A stretch of DNA of 64,000 nucleotides from positions 42,742,223 to 42,806,222 of the forward strand of contig CM055095.1 in assembly GCA_029204225.1 (NCBI GenBank), in the 5' to 3' direction. The notes under the pieces are model-generated. The model saw nothing but the letters and a program-made list of their open reading frames with translations. It was not told the DNA's origin and did not search any database. Position numbers and translations under genes: made by a program. Each line of letters begins with the position of its first letter. The first letter of the stretch is position 1. Origin of the DNA: Diphasiastrum complanatum. Its lineage: Eukaryota; Streptophyta; Lycopodiopsida; Lycopodiales; Lycopodiaceae. Positions 47,073 through 59,567 of the stretch are shown piece by piece.

Positions 47073-47860
47073 AGGAGGCATGGGAGGCTTTTCAAATTGG
47101 ATGCATGTGTGATCTCTAAGCATGAAGGATGTATGGCTAGGGAAAAATTGACAAACCAAGAAGTCTGGCATAAGAGGTTGGGCCATCCCAACTTCAAATC
47201 TTTGGAGGTAATGGCTTGGTCTCCCTAAAAGTCTTGTTGAAAATAATACATTTTGTGAAAATTGTGTCTTGTCCAAATCTCATAGACTTGCTTATTCTAG
47301 ATCTACTTCTAGATCTAAAGAAACTTTTCAACTTGTGCATTAAGATCTTCATTCTTTTAGTACAACTAGCAATGGTGGGGCAAAAATGTATGCAACTTTC
47401 ATTGATGACTTTAGTAGGTATACTTGGGTATATCTTCTTAAAACCAAGGATGAAGTATTGCTGCATTTGTCAAGTTTAAGAACAAAGTGGAAAATCAATT
47501 CAATGCAAAGATCAAATGCTTGAGATCAGATAATGGAGGAGAATATATTTCAAATAAGTTCAAAGATTTCTGCATAGCACATGGGATTAAGAGGGAGTTT
47601 TCTAGTCCTAGGACTCCGCAATAGAATGGAGTGGCAGAAAGGAAGAATAGAACCCTTTTTTATGTGCCAAGGCAATGAGACTACATGCTAATCTTTCTAA
47701 GTCCTTTTAGGGGGAAGCTTTAGAATGTGCTAACTATCTTTCTATCTTTGTAATAGGTGGACAAGTGCTTCTTTAAGTGGTAAGACTCCCTTTGAGGTCC
47801 TCTATGGGTAGGATCTTTGGTTGTTCTTATTTTGTCAACATATGTGATTTAGACAAAATT
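47073..47860 (+). pseudogene. Copia element E, integrase part, decayed
   Basis: Frames read GRLFKLDACVISKHEG, EVWHKRLGHPNFKSLEVM (about 47,163), CENCVLSKSHRL-type residues, [15 protein letters not shown] (about 47,395), [17 protein letters not shown] (about 47,515) and NGVAERKNRTL (about 47,627). Stops and shifts separate them, and one stop replaces a Gln in the PQQNG box. The element fades by about 47,860. It is probably the other half of element D (61,812-62,977): same element type and complementary parts. Confidence 0.75.
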
Positions 47861-48216
47861 TATAGGTTCTAGGCAAATTGTTTCATACAAATAGATTGTA
47901 TGTAATTCTAGGGCCTATAAACGATGCCTTGTTTTGTGCACGATCAAAATCTGTACAATCATCTTAACTAACACTCATATCATAAAAAAAACCTTTCAAT
48001 ATCTACAGTCTTCGACTTTTCAAATTTTGTACCGCTGGAAGAAGCAGTTTCAAAAGTAAAAAGGCTAGCCCCCAAATGGTCAGAATATTTAACAAAAGAA
48101 AAATAAATAAATGCAGACTGAAACTCTACAAATCTACATTTTTTATCATGAATTGGACAATCATCTATGGACTTGAAATCATTATGTAACTTGGTGAATA
48201 TTCTATCAAGCTTAGC

Positions 48217-49094
48217 TTGATAACTATGCTTGTCGAGTGTCACCAGGTCCTGATAATGAATCATGTCCTTTTGGCCATGCATGGTAAGCGGGTTACCATC
48301 ATGCCCAAGGATTTTGTTATTCTAAAAAGATTGCAGGCCCATTATACAGGTCTGCATGTGGATAACGCCAACACCTCCAGAGACATGCCTCTGGATAGAT
48401 CAGACTTGCCAACTACCTCAAGGAAGAAAAGGAAGCAGGTTGCCCCTGAGAAAGCTGGATCTAGAAGGCCAGCTGCTTCTTTTCCTCCTAGAGTTACCCC
48501 TACAAGAGACCCCGCATCGTCTTGAGCTCTGAATCAGAAACTAGAGAGTTTGATTCAGACGCAGAATCATCCTCTACTCCTTCTGTTATTCGTCCAGCTC
48601 CTCAAAAGGTCTCTTCACCGAAAGTGATGATAACCCAGGCAGAGCTTAAGAAAATAACTGAAAAATCTGTAAATATTTTGTCTACATCTCTTTCTCTCCC
48701 TGCACATAATTTTTTTGTCAAAGGGGAGAGGATTTCCACCTTCTTAAATGCACCAAGACGATGTACCAGGCAGCAACATTATAGAAGGATGGATGGCACA
48801 ATAGAATTGTTAGAGGAGGGAGAGTAGTTGAAGGCCTATACTATGGCCAAGTTGAAGACATGATAAATACATACAACCTTCCGGACCAGACACAATCAGT
48901 AATGGTTTATTCACACCTGGTGAGAGCAATCCAATTTCCCATGGAGCCTATCAGTGGACATCATGACATGTTCTGATTATCCACTGATGTGTATGAAAAC
49001 ATATACAACAACATGCCGTATGAAGATGACATCGATCAAGAAGACTTGCTTAATGCCTGAAATCAGGATGCAAGTAACCTTTCTGTCTTATATT
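48217..49094 (+). pseudogene. Histone H3-like fusion, right-arm copy
   Basis: Same structure as 22,640-23,517: the KRVTIMPKD block near 48,285, the Ser/Arg-rich linker, a frameshift at 48,522, and a second shift near 48,820. One residue change (PPR for PPS) and two others (K for N, V for I) separate the copies. The 100-codon antisense frame at 47,980-48,282 is the truncated partner of the unidentified coding region at 23,452. Confidence 0.5.
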
Positions 49095-49379
49095 GATTCA
49101 TTTGGTACTTTCATAGTACTCGTTTTGATGAGTACAAATATGGTACTTTAGATCACTTATCTATCAGTATTCTGAATTTTTTATTCAAGCTATGCTTTTT
49201 GGTACTATCGGAGTCTCAATCATAATGCTTTTGGTATTGACTGAAAGTGTCGTTTCCATTTGAAAAACAAATACCGCTTGTTTAAAACTCCAAAGTACTT
49301 GTTCATAAATTATAGATTTTTTGTTCGGTACTTGAGTACCAGATTTGGTATTATCTAAGTACCAATTATGGTACATTTG
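49094..49379. repeat. GTACC/GGTAC motif cluster, right-arm copy
   Basis: Mirror of 22,355-22,640. One GTACC of the left copy reads GTACA here ('gagtacaaatatggtac', near 49,130). Confidence 0.55.
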
Positions 49380-49773
49380 TAACCGTCTAAAATTGCACTT
49401 AAGTCTCAAAAACAGATACTTCATGTGGAGTCTTTAACACTATATCCATCTTTAACACCTTTAATACCCCTTCACTCTTAAGCATAAACTAAAAACCATC
49501 CAAGGAGCACAAACCATAACTTTAATAAACTCCACCCGTACGATCATTTGTAGATCATGATAAAATATGCATGTGAACACATAAATACTAGTAATGTTGC
49601 AAGGAGCACAAACCCTGACATCAACTTCTCCTACCCTATCTGTGAACATTTACAAGCACCAACATACGATTTATAGGTTGAAGAATGCCTCGGCAAATCA
49701 CCTTCATCCCAATTAATCAGGAAGCTGCAAATGAAACTCAAAGCCGCTCAAGAATGAAATAGCCATTCAAATC

Positions 49774-52102
49774 TATGCACTATATTGTATATTGAGGTTT
49801 TGTATATGTAACATGTACAAAAAAATTGGTTGCATGGGGGGTCAAAGCGGTACGAGTGCCCTTTGACCTCAACAAAGTAGTTCACAACAAGAGCGGACAT
49901 ATCGTCCTCACAATTGAACAAAGGGTTTCTTCTAGTAAAGGCGATAGGGATTCGCGCATGGAACCAACCCATGAGCCACGGGTACAGAGTTTCCTATATA
50001 TACTAGGGGGCCATTTCAGCATTGCACTCTATGGAAGGGTCGAAAGATTTTATGGCCAAGCAGTTCTCGTAGTTGTTTTTTAATGACTTGTAATGTTTAT
50101 CGTCTACAAGTATGGTGTTTCATGCGTCTAACTTTGGTCATAATTTTCATACCTCTCGTAGGTTCTTTGTAAATACTCGCACCCCCAGTTAATGTGTAAA
50201 ATATTGAGCTACCTTTGAAAATTATTTGTTGCATTTCTTCATGGAAACAGGGACGCACTATTTTCATGACCTTCGAATATCTCATGCTGCTCCATATAAT
50301 GATTTGCACTCCCGCTTCGGCTAGCTTTTGGAAAAACACATTAGCCCCAGGCCTCAAAAAATAGTAACAATGTTCGTGCACTCGAATTACGTTTCTTTTG
50401 AAGCAATTTACAAAAGGGCCATTCGGAAATGTTCGGTAAGTGTTTAACAACACCCTGTTTATATCGAGCATGACCAACCTACCAGCCCTAGCTAGAATGT
50501 CATCAGCGTCGGGGGCCCTGGTCATCATTGGATTCTCGTCTTTTATCCACCAAGGGGTATGTGCTACAAACACATAAGAACAATAAGATGACATCACCAT
50601 AATGAGATTCACAGTGCGCAATAGAAAAAAGAAATGTCTTGTTTCCCTTTTAATAATAACAAGTGTCTTCTTAACATATCAGATAGCGATGACACTGATC
50701 ACTCGGTGAATTTAGTCACACTTCATAACATGATAGGTAGCACTATTCTACTTTTGGTGTAATAGAGTGTGCACGTGTTATATTTTGCTTGCACGAATTA
50801 TGTGGTCTGGAGCGCTTTATCTTTTTAAAGGGATATAACTCTGATAACAGAGTATTGTCGCACCGATCTTCAATTTTCTTAGGTTCAAAAGTGTGCAAAG
50901 TTTCACCTTTCTCAGGCCTGGCTTCCTCCCCTGTTGTTTTTACTTTTTGGGGCTCTTCAGCTTCATCACCTGCCCCCTTCAGCTTCATCACCTGTCCCTT
51001 CATTTTTCACATCCACATACACATCCACCTGTTCTTCCTCCTATTGGTCCCACGCTGTCTGGTGGTCCTGCTGTGCCCAAACTTTCTGCTCTTGGTCTTG
51101 GTGCTACTCTTGCTGGTCTTGTTGTATCTGGTCTTGTTGTGCATGGTCTTGATGTTGGTCCTGCTCTTGATGCTCCTGCTGGTCCCGCTCGTCCTCCATA
51201 TCTTCATGCAGCTCATCTATGTCAATAGTAATTTTTGCCTTGTCTGTTTTGCCCTTTGCTGTCTGATGGTGAGGCTACTCTATTGTGGAGTAGTCTATAT
51301 CATCCTTGAGCTTTAAAAGTTCTTCCAGTACTTCATTTATCGTTGAATCCATGTCTGGGTCCTTGTTCAATTGCTGGTCTTCATGGTCATAGGCAGGGTC
51401 CAATTTGGTGGCCTTGCAGCGCTCAAAAAGCATAGCATATGGCGAATCTGATTGTGATTTTGCCGCCGTAGGATGTAGGAGCCTAGTACACCTTGTGGAA
51501 GGGCAGACGACAGTCATCCACAAATTGTCGATGCAGCTGGTTAAGATATATCTTAACATTTTTTCTGTATCCCAGCCTGAAGCCCAGTAGCCACTGATTG
51601 TCTAGCAAATTAGTGTCTAGCAGGTCTTTTGCCAGTTTGCCCTCTAGGCTCAAGTCATACTCTTCATGAAGTTCCTCGGCTGAGTAGTAGAACTTCCGTA
51701 GGATCGCGTACTCATCCTCTATGTTTTTTCCTGCAAAATAGAGTGTTAATTATTACACACACTGTTCACTGTAAATCCTCACAAAAACCAAAAGCAACTA
51801 ATTACTACCATAATACTAAAAGTGCTAAAAGTAATGAAATTCATTACAGACAGAATCCTACAATGTAATTTATCCTTTCTCTTGTGGCTTGAACGATCGC
51901 CGACCGCAGCATCCATCCTCTCAAATGATTTATCAAGCTGTGAATGTGTGGTTTCGGATTAATCCATACATGTCCTAGCTGGTGATCCATCGAGGTAGCT
52001 AGTCCATGGCCGTTTGTGTGCGCTGGGAGGTGCGCTTGATGTCTCATGATTTTTAGCAGTAGCCTTAGAGACGGCTTTGCACTTCCTTGCAGGTGTCTTC
52101 AT
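49774..52102 (-). pseudogene. FCP1/NIF-like multi-exon gene, right-arm copy
   Basis: Mirror of 19,632-21,960 with the same breaks: the in-frame stop after 46 codons, the frameshift next to the ILVDD motif (about 50,125) and the stop before YPWLMGW. The 174-codon domain frame (50,097-50,621) differs from the left by about one residue (M for I near the end). Because the breaks are shared, the gene was already dead before the duplication. Confidence 0.6.
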
Positions 52103-52108
52103 CTTTTA

Positions 52109-52481
52109 CAGTAGATGATCAAGAAAACAACGATAGCAGAAAGCAATGATAGAAATGTTTTGAGAGCAGAAAGGAATGATAGCAATGAACCAAACAAAAA
52201 GCAAGAAAGCAAGAAAGCAAATTGGAATGAATTGATAGCAGAAGGCAATCGTGGTAAAAAGCAAGATATCAGAAAGCAAGCTAGTAGATGAACTGATAGT
52301 AGAAAGGAAGATAGCAACGTAAACTGATCATAGCACATGATGTGTTCACTGATAGCAAAAAGCAATCGTAATAGAAAACAAGATATCAGAAATCAAGATA
52401 GCAAAAGAACTGATAGTAGAAAGCAAGATAGCAACGTGAACTGATCATAGCAGAAAGCAAGGATAGCACTAAATCGATCAT
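52109..52481 (-). repeat. Tandem repeats upstream of FCP1-like gene, right-arm copy
   Basis: Mirror of 19,253-19,625, with the same two units of about 115 bp. Confidence 0.65.
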
Positions 52482-52766
52482 TTGGAGAGCAAAGCATCTA
52501 TTATCCAAATTCAAATTAGATAAAGTAGGCCCATTATTGGTAGGCCCATGTGATTAGTATGCCGATGATTGCCTTCATTCCATTAACTCGCGGGACCTAT
52601 CACTTGCTCCAAAAAGTGAGAAATGTACTACCATAAGTATTGTATTGGCAATATAAATTAGGAATAATAAAATCCACAAAGATTGACATATACTACCAAA
52701 CAAGTCAAAATCCAACACTCATGCACTTGGCTAGACAATTACAATATTTGAAATCTGATGTTTGAA

Positions 52767-52768
<2 letters not shown>

Positions 52769-52813
<45 letters not shown>
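52769..52813. repeat. CT (GA) microsatellite, right-arm copy, 45 bp
   Basis: Partner of the 72-bp tract at 18,894-18,965. Shorter and without the interruption. Confidence 0.95.
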
Positions 52814-52816
<3 letters not shown>

Positions 52817-53066
52817 GTAATTTTGCTAGAATATATCTGAAAAGAACGCATCAAAAGCATGTCTTCATTTGAAACCAGCTTTGGACTCATGTAGTTTGAG
52901 AAGGTAGGAGACATCAACAAAAAGAAAACAGCTTAGAATTGGAACTCAACTATAGCACATGGCTTCCCGCCACCAACACCCTGATTGTAGAAGTTTGAGA
53001 ACTGTGATATCTGTCAAAAAATGTCCTCCGTCCATGCCATCATGTGAAAACAAGATCAGTTCAGGT

Positions 53067-54231
53067 ACTTCATGCGACAAAACACATCTTCATAAAATAT
53101 CATCCATTCCTCGGTGATACAATTGTCCAGCAATCCATTGATAAGGTTGTGCCTTAAGAATCAATTGTCTCTTTTGTACTTTTGTCAAGGAATCATTAGG
53201 TTGGCCTAACATTAGATATTCAACAATATTCATTGCCCACTTAGGTATTACTTCAACATAAAACAATGTAGGTAGTTCATCATCCACTTTAGTATTAACT
53301 GGTGCTGATTCAATACTTGAGACATGGTCAGCCAGATAATGTTGCTTACCCTTTCGAACCACAACACAAAAATCAAATTCGGTCAATAAAAGTAGCCATA
53401 TTGCAATATGTCTTGTGTTACATGTCTTGTTCACCAAATAAAGTAATGGTTGATGATCGATATTTAATACAAAATGTGTTGTCAGTAGATAATGTCAAAA
53501 CTTCTTAACGGAAAAAATCATGTCCAACACTTCACGTTTGGTTGTCAAATAATTCTTCTCAGGATCTATAAGCTGGCCACTTGCAAACCTGATAGGATAA
53601 TTCTTTTTGTATTCACCTGGTTGCATCAAAACTGATCCAATGGCATATTTTGATGCATCAGTATGAACATGAAACTCAATTGTCCAAATTGGAGCTCATA
53701 GTATCGGTGCAAAAGCTAAAGCTTTTTTCAATTTTTCAAATGCTTCCAATGCCTCTATTGTCCATATTGGTACAATAGTCAATTTGTATATAGGTCTTGC
53801 TAAATCCGCAAAGAATAGAATAAATATCCAATAGTAATTTGCATGACCCATAAATTTGTAGACTCCTCAAATTGCTCTTGATCGTGATAACTCGACGATG
53901 ACTTTGATCTTGGAATAATCCGTGGCAATGCCATGTCTGGATATCACATGTCCAAGGACAACTCCATGAGTAACCCAAATTTGACACTTTTCTGGATTGA
54001 AGGAGATTTGGTATTTGTGACAACGTTAAATACTTCTTCCAAACGATCCAAGTGGTCTGTATCGGCACTATGGACTTCGAGATCATCCAAGTATATTTGA
54101 AGGAATTTTTGCAAGTAGTCTTTGAAGGCGAACTGCATGACTCTTTGAAATGAACTAGGTGCGTTGCAAAGTCCAAACGACATAACTTTATAAGCATAAG
54201 TTTTCCATTCTGTTCTAAAAGCTATTTTATG
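53067..54231 (-). pseudogene. Ty3/gypsy RT-RNase H fragment, right-arm copy
   Basis: Mirror of 17,476-18,640, with the same YLDDL box and the same stops. Small differences include D for G and S for T near KGKQHYLA. Confidence 0.8.
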
Positions 54232-54416
54232 ACAATCCGCAGGTGCAATCGATGAAGGATTTCAGATCAATGATGATTCAATCCATAAAAAGATCTTGGG
54301 TTATAAAAGAAGCTACTCTACCAATCTCACCAATGTAGAAAAATCAGCATCTACACACAAAATGAGATGCAAACTTTAATAGAACTTGATCAAACATGAA
54401 TCAAAAGATAAAGTAT

Positions 54417-54884
54417 TGTTGCTATCCATACAAAACTAGCAAGCTACTGTATTTCACATGTGCGGATCCAAAAATAACAAATATAGATCATTTTACACAT
54501 AGAATTACGTGCAATCACAAGTATAGTGTACAATGGATAGTAGAACCCATGTATAAGCATGAAATGAGATTAAAAAGAGAGAAGATATGTCTCTCCATGA
54601 GTTAAATCCTTTTATAACATGTCCAAACCCTATTTGGCCACTTGGCTTTTCCACCAAAATGTAAACCCTACTATTTTTGGGTCTAGATTCAAAGTACCCA
54701 ACATTCAAATTTGAATCTACTCAAACTCGACTTCTAAATTTTCCACACTTTCAAAAAGTGTTTATTCAAATGAATTTAGACTAATGAACTTTGAAAAGTC
54801 AAACTCTAAGTCTAAAACAAAGTTGGCCTCAATTTTCTAAATATGGAAATGTAGCAAATATGATCAAACTAGTTGAACCTTTCA
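54417..54884 (-). mobile_element. Copia element G 3' LTR, right-arm copy
   Basis: Mirror of 16,823-17,290, with TATA box near 54,608-54,616. Confidence 0.5.
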
Positions 54885-55607
54885 AACTCCCTCTTCAACT
54901 AGTTTTAGCATAGACTTTGATAATACTCCAAGTGAAGTCCTATGCTTCATGAAAAAGTCCGTTCCCAATCCTTTGGTGAAGATATCAGCTACACATTCCC
55001 TTGAGGAAACTTTACCTTGAGGACAGCTGTTGAAGCTCTACCTCCTCTGCAATGACTTGCTCCCTCACAAAATGATATTGTAGCTCAATATGCTTGCTCC
55101 TAGCATGAAAGATAGGATTGGTTGCCAACCTTTAGGCTGATTGATTGTCAAGATGATTGGGCTCTCTAAAAAATCTAGCAATCGAAGATTCTTGATCATC
55201 CTCTTGATCCATACCATCTCATTTGTGCAATGTGTAAGAGCTTTGTACTCGGCCTCACTAGATGACAATGAGATAGTGGCTTGTTTCTTCGACATCCATG
55301 ATATAGCTCTATCATCTATGAAAATACAATGAGCACTAATGGATTTCCTATCCATTACAGCTCCAACATAGTCCGAATCTGAAAATCCAAAAGATTAGAT
55401 GACGATCCCTCATACAATATGCCAAAATCTTGAGTTGCAATGATGTACCTCAAAACTCGTTTCCCTAGCTTCCAATGCTCCTCACTAGGATCTTGCATGA
55501 ATTGACTCAATCTTCCAACACAGTAGCTTAGATCTGGTCTAGTAATGGTTAGATAGATGAGTGAACCAACTAGCTTCCTATAGAGAGTAATGTAATTCTC
55601 TAAGTTT
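54882..55607 (-). pseudogene. Copia element G RT tail and RNase H, right-arm copy
   Basis: Mirror of 16,100-16,825. The RNase H block SWMSKKQATISLSSSEAEY is unchanged. The same frame breaks are present. Confidence 0.75.
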
Positions 55608-55800
55608 TTCTTGTTGCTAATTGAGGAAATTTTGTGATGCCATACTATTCTGAATAGTCCACATAAACTATCACTATTGTCTCAGAAGCAAACAACAAAC
55701 TTATAGAAGTTGAATTGCACATGGAGGTGGTGAGGTAAGATGTAATTAGACTATAAGACTAGGAATCTGACCTCAGCATGCCTTCCTTCGCCAACTTCTT

Positions 55801-56483
55801 TGTTGAAGTACGTATTTTGGACCTTGCTTGAGCCTATTACTTACTCCCAATAGGGATTGATTGATTGATTACCAATTGAATACAAAACTAGATGTCAAGA
55901 ACAAGATCTAGATTAGCAATTCTACACACATTAATCAAGAGCAATCATAAAATCATTAATCTACTTGACTGAGATCCAAGCCCCACACATGTGGTACGAC
56001 CTTCTGTATGGCATGTGGACCGAGAAGAAAGTTTCGAAGACTTAAATTTCACTGGCATCACAGAAGAAACAAAGTACATAGTGATAGAAGTCGAGATTGC
56101 CAATAAGCTCTCAAAACTTGAATTCTAAGACATTACTATGGAGAGATGATTGTATGTACAAAAGCACTTTCCCACCTTGAGTTAGGTGAAAATCCAGCAT
56201 GTAATAATGAAGCTGGTTGAGCATTTTTGCCCTCATTTCTGATTCTAGCCTAACCCTTGAGAGTTTCCATGTTGGTGGCTAGATTGATCAACCAACTCCA
56301 TGATTTTAGGGATTTGGTACTATGATATAGAGAAGATTACCAAACAAACTTGAACAACCCTATGAACATGATCTAGCCTATTGTAGAGTAGATTCACATC
56401 TGGCAACGTAGACTCATATGTGTGGGACCCATCAACGTGAACGTTTACAAGGTTCCATCAAGCTAGATTTGCCAAATTTCACA
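55801..56483 (-). mobile_element. Copia LTR related to element A, right-arm copy
   Basis: Mirror of 15,224-15,906. Confidence 0.6.
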
Positions 56484-57200
56484 ATAATGCACGATCTTAT
56501 CCATCCTCAAATGATAGATCCTTTTGTGCAATAGCTTGTTTCTCTCATACTGATTGCACATAATTTAGGCCATGTCATTCTAGTCATCTTTTCATTGGAG
56601 CTGATATAGACCTCTAATTCTTGCACCTCATCCTTCAGCTTCTCATGATCATGAATGCTCTTCATGTTGGGGTTACCCTTTGGGCCCGATATTTGTGCAT
56701 CTCTTGAATTCTTCCGTTGATTTCATTCCCCTCTTCTTCCATTATTTTTTAAATATTCTATTTTCTGAAGCAATATTTCCATATGTATGTACCTAATCAC
56801 AAGAATAGCACTTGAGGTCTTTTTTTCACCTTCTTTCCAAGGTTGCTTCTTCATGCATTCACTTTAGGAGTATTCGTGTGGTGACTATTCTATATTGTCT
56901 GCCTAGACCTTCAAGATATTGAACCTACTAAACAAGACTACTTCATTTTGGAGTGTTTCCATCTTTCTTGTGATCTCCTCTTGGAGTAGCTTCTCATGAC
57001 AAAATCAAGGCCGAATTTCCTCCATGCTTTCTACTGACATCACTAATGGATCATAAGTCTTGGGGATGTTGGTTAGTATGGTGTATAAAAATTGATACTT
57101 TTCAGTAGATGCACCTTCAGCCTACAACTATTTTTTGATTCCTTTGAGCTTGTGTAGATGAGTCACCATGTTGTCACTATCGAACATGTTTTAAACATCT
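56484..57200 (-). pseudogene. Copia gag remnant, fuller right-arm copy
   Basis: Mirror of 14,715-15,223 plus about 200 bp that the left copy lost. The extra part reads MFDSDNMVTHLHKLKG (about 57,190) and TILTNIPKTYDPLVMSVES (about 57,080), typical of the UBN2 gag region. Stops remain. Confidence 0.55.
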
Positions 57201-57354
57201 GATCAGATGACTTCATTGGTTTGTCTATTAAATCATTGAAATTCGAACGTTATATTACGTCATAATGTTGTGAGACTTTCCATCTCATGTACATTACATC
57301 GCCATGATATACATATCCAAAAAAAAAAAAAAAACTACACTATATTATACACTA

Positions 57355-58409
57355 CTACTCCTCGTCAGAGCCACTAGTGTCGTCATCACCCTGACCCGTA
57401 GATGTGACATGCTCTGCATCTGGAGCTGGCGCTGCATGTGCCTGCATAAACACAAACAACAAATATGACAATGGTAAATTTTTGACCAAAGATCAATCTA
57501 CTGATGATATATGCATATAAATAAATTTGATGAACAAAATCATGAATATAACTCACTATGGGGTGGATGCCCTGATGAGCTAGCTCTGCCACCAAACCAG
57601 CGTATGAATCGCAAAATGCAATTCCTTACTCGGCCTTGGACGGATAGCGTCCAAAGTCGTGATGCAGTAAAAAAAAAAATGAATGACAAGTTAAAATTTT
57701 TACCACGAATTAAATTCATATGTGATGACAGTAAAGAATGCATTGTAGAATATAAATGAATTACATACCATTAGAGCCTGTAGGCCTACCTTTCCACTAG
57801 ATTCTAACTTAGGATTCTCGATGCCAGGGGTAATCCTACTCACTGGAACCTCCTTCTGCAAGCGATATTTTTCTAGATCTTTGGCCTCATCCTTGTAGGC
57901 CTTCCAATCTGGCTTGGAACACCAGGCAGGTTTTGACTTGCCTGTCCGAAGTGTGCCCCGCACGACATTCCTCTTATGTCGAATCCATTTGCTCATATCT
58001 TTTGATATGGCTCCTGGATCGAACTCATTTTCTTACGGGAATTCTTCCCGCAACTCCTACATTCCTGGATTTTGATTCTCCAGGTTGATCATACCATTTT
58101 TTAAAAAGTCTTGTTCCAAAATAATGAGAACATAACAATTGCAACTTATTAATAAAGTGGTCCCTTTCTCATCCCTCACTACATCCCCATCGGCAGTTAA
58201 ATTGTAGTGAGAGTTGGAGGATGATTCATCTGTGGCAGCGGTGGAGATGAAGGGCCTTTTGCGGCACCTTCTTTTGTGTTAAAAGCATTTGCCTAATAGC
58301 CACCCTTTGTTCGGGCGACATGGTACCAATCAAACTAGCGGGTGTAATCTTCATATACAGACCTAGATCGACGTCGTCCGCTGCCACCGCCACTTCCACT
58401 TCCACTCAT
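57355..58409 (-). pseudogene. Ptta/En/Spm-like transposon gene, three exon pieces
   Basis: Minus strand. The ATG at 58,409 opens MSGSGSGGG, with stops and a shift further on. Then comes a basic stretch SKWIRHKRNVVRGTLRTGK and SKPDWKAYKDEAKDLEKYRL, ending at ...LQALM with donor gtatgt (exon end 57,769). A 27-bp exon LAHQGIHPI (57,557-57,583) and a last exon from 57,441, with acidic end GDDDTSGSDEE and stop at 57,355-57,357, keep the frame when spliced. This resembles the small basic-acidic proteins beside CACTA-type transposases. I cannot prove the family. The left arm has lost everything after 14,714. Confidence 0.5.
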
Positions 58410-59567
58410 GGTTGTGTGCAACCTGCAGATGTTGAACAGACAAATAAATTATGAAATGAATTCTATCATATGTTGGACAATAATTATTTAGTCGAAGATC
58501 TGAAAATCGACAAATTCACATCATGAAAAAATTGTGAACCCAACAATATAAGGACTAATTCAAAACTTCCAAACACTCAAGCTTGAAACAATAGGACAAA
58601 AAACTTGAATAATGTAATGGTATTGAATAACTTCCACTAACAACATTCTCTCCATGAAATAAGAACCAATTACATTCTCCTTTGCAAATATGTCATAACT
58701 TGTCCAAAGCATGCTATCAACAATCAATCACACCACCATCGCCACTTGACCAAATTCCTCAAGACAACTAGCTATTCACAAAAGAAATCTTTGTTGTTAA
58801 TCTACTCCTTTATGACAATCATTTCTGCAACAAGCATGCACACTATGGAATTAAAATTTCTCCCTACCACCAAGCAACAACAATATTCATATCTACAATG
58901 TCATGACCAATCCAAAAAATAATTATAAATGACTTTATCCTCTTGATTGTAAAAAAATGCTTATCAAACTTCAAATATGTGAACATTCTTATGAAAAAAA
59001 AAAGTCTCGCACATTTGAAATACTTTACTAGAAATTGAAAGTTTTGACGGATATTTGTGTAGCTCATCAGACGGAGAATCTAGTGACGAAGGCATAAATG
59101 TCAACAAAGTAAATCAATAAACCATATCCTACAATGGTTTTTTCAAGTTAACTATTACCGATTTTTGCAAGAAACAACGTACTTACAATTTTTTGTAGGC
59201 CAATTATTATCAAGAACGAATGTTGTGCACCTGTGTCAGATGCAACAGGCAAGTGTTACGTCAAAGATGCACTTTCAATGCTCACTTGTGGACGTATGGA
59301 AGAGGAGCGGATGGTCACACATCATATCCAGAAGAGATTGAGGTTTGCTTGAAAAGCTAACACACTTATGGCATTTATTATATTTTTTTAAATACTAGGA
59401 TATCTAGGTAACCGTTGACTTGTTTAAATGACACATTCTCTGTCGATTTGTTTAGACACACCATCGAATGCCATTACATGGTCTTGATCCATCCCTATTA
59501 AATTCCAAACGAAGAAAAGTCTTGATACAAATGAGGGAACAAAGAATGAAAAAAATAGAAGAAGGTG
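58410..59567. other. No supported gene, mirror of 13,344-14,498
   Basis: Same AT-rich content as the left arm with a few short indels (for example near 58,970 and 59,005). Confidence 0.4.
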
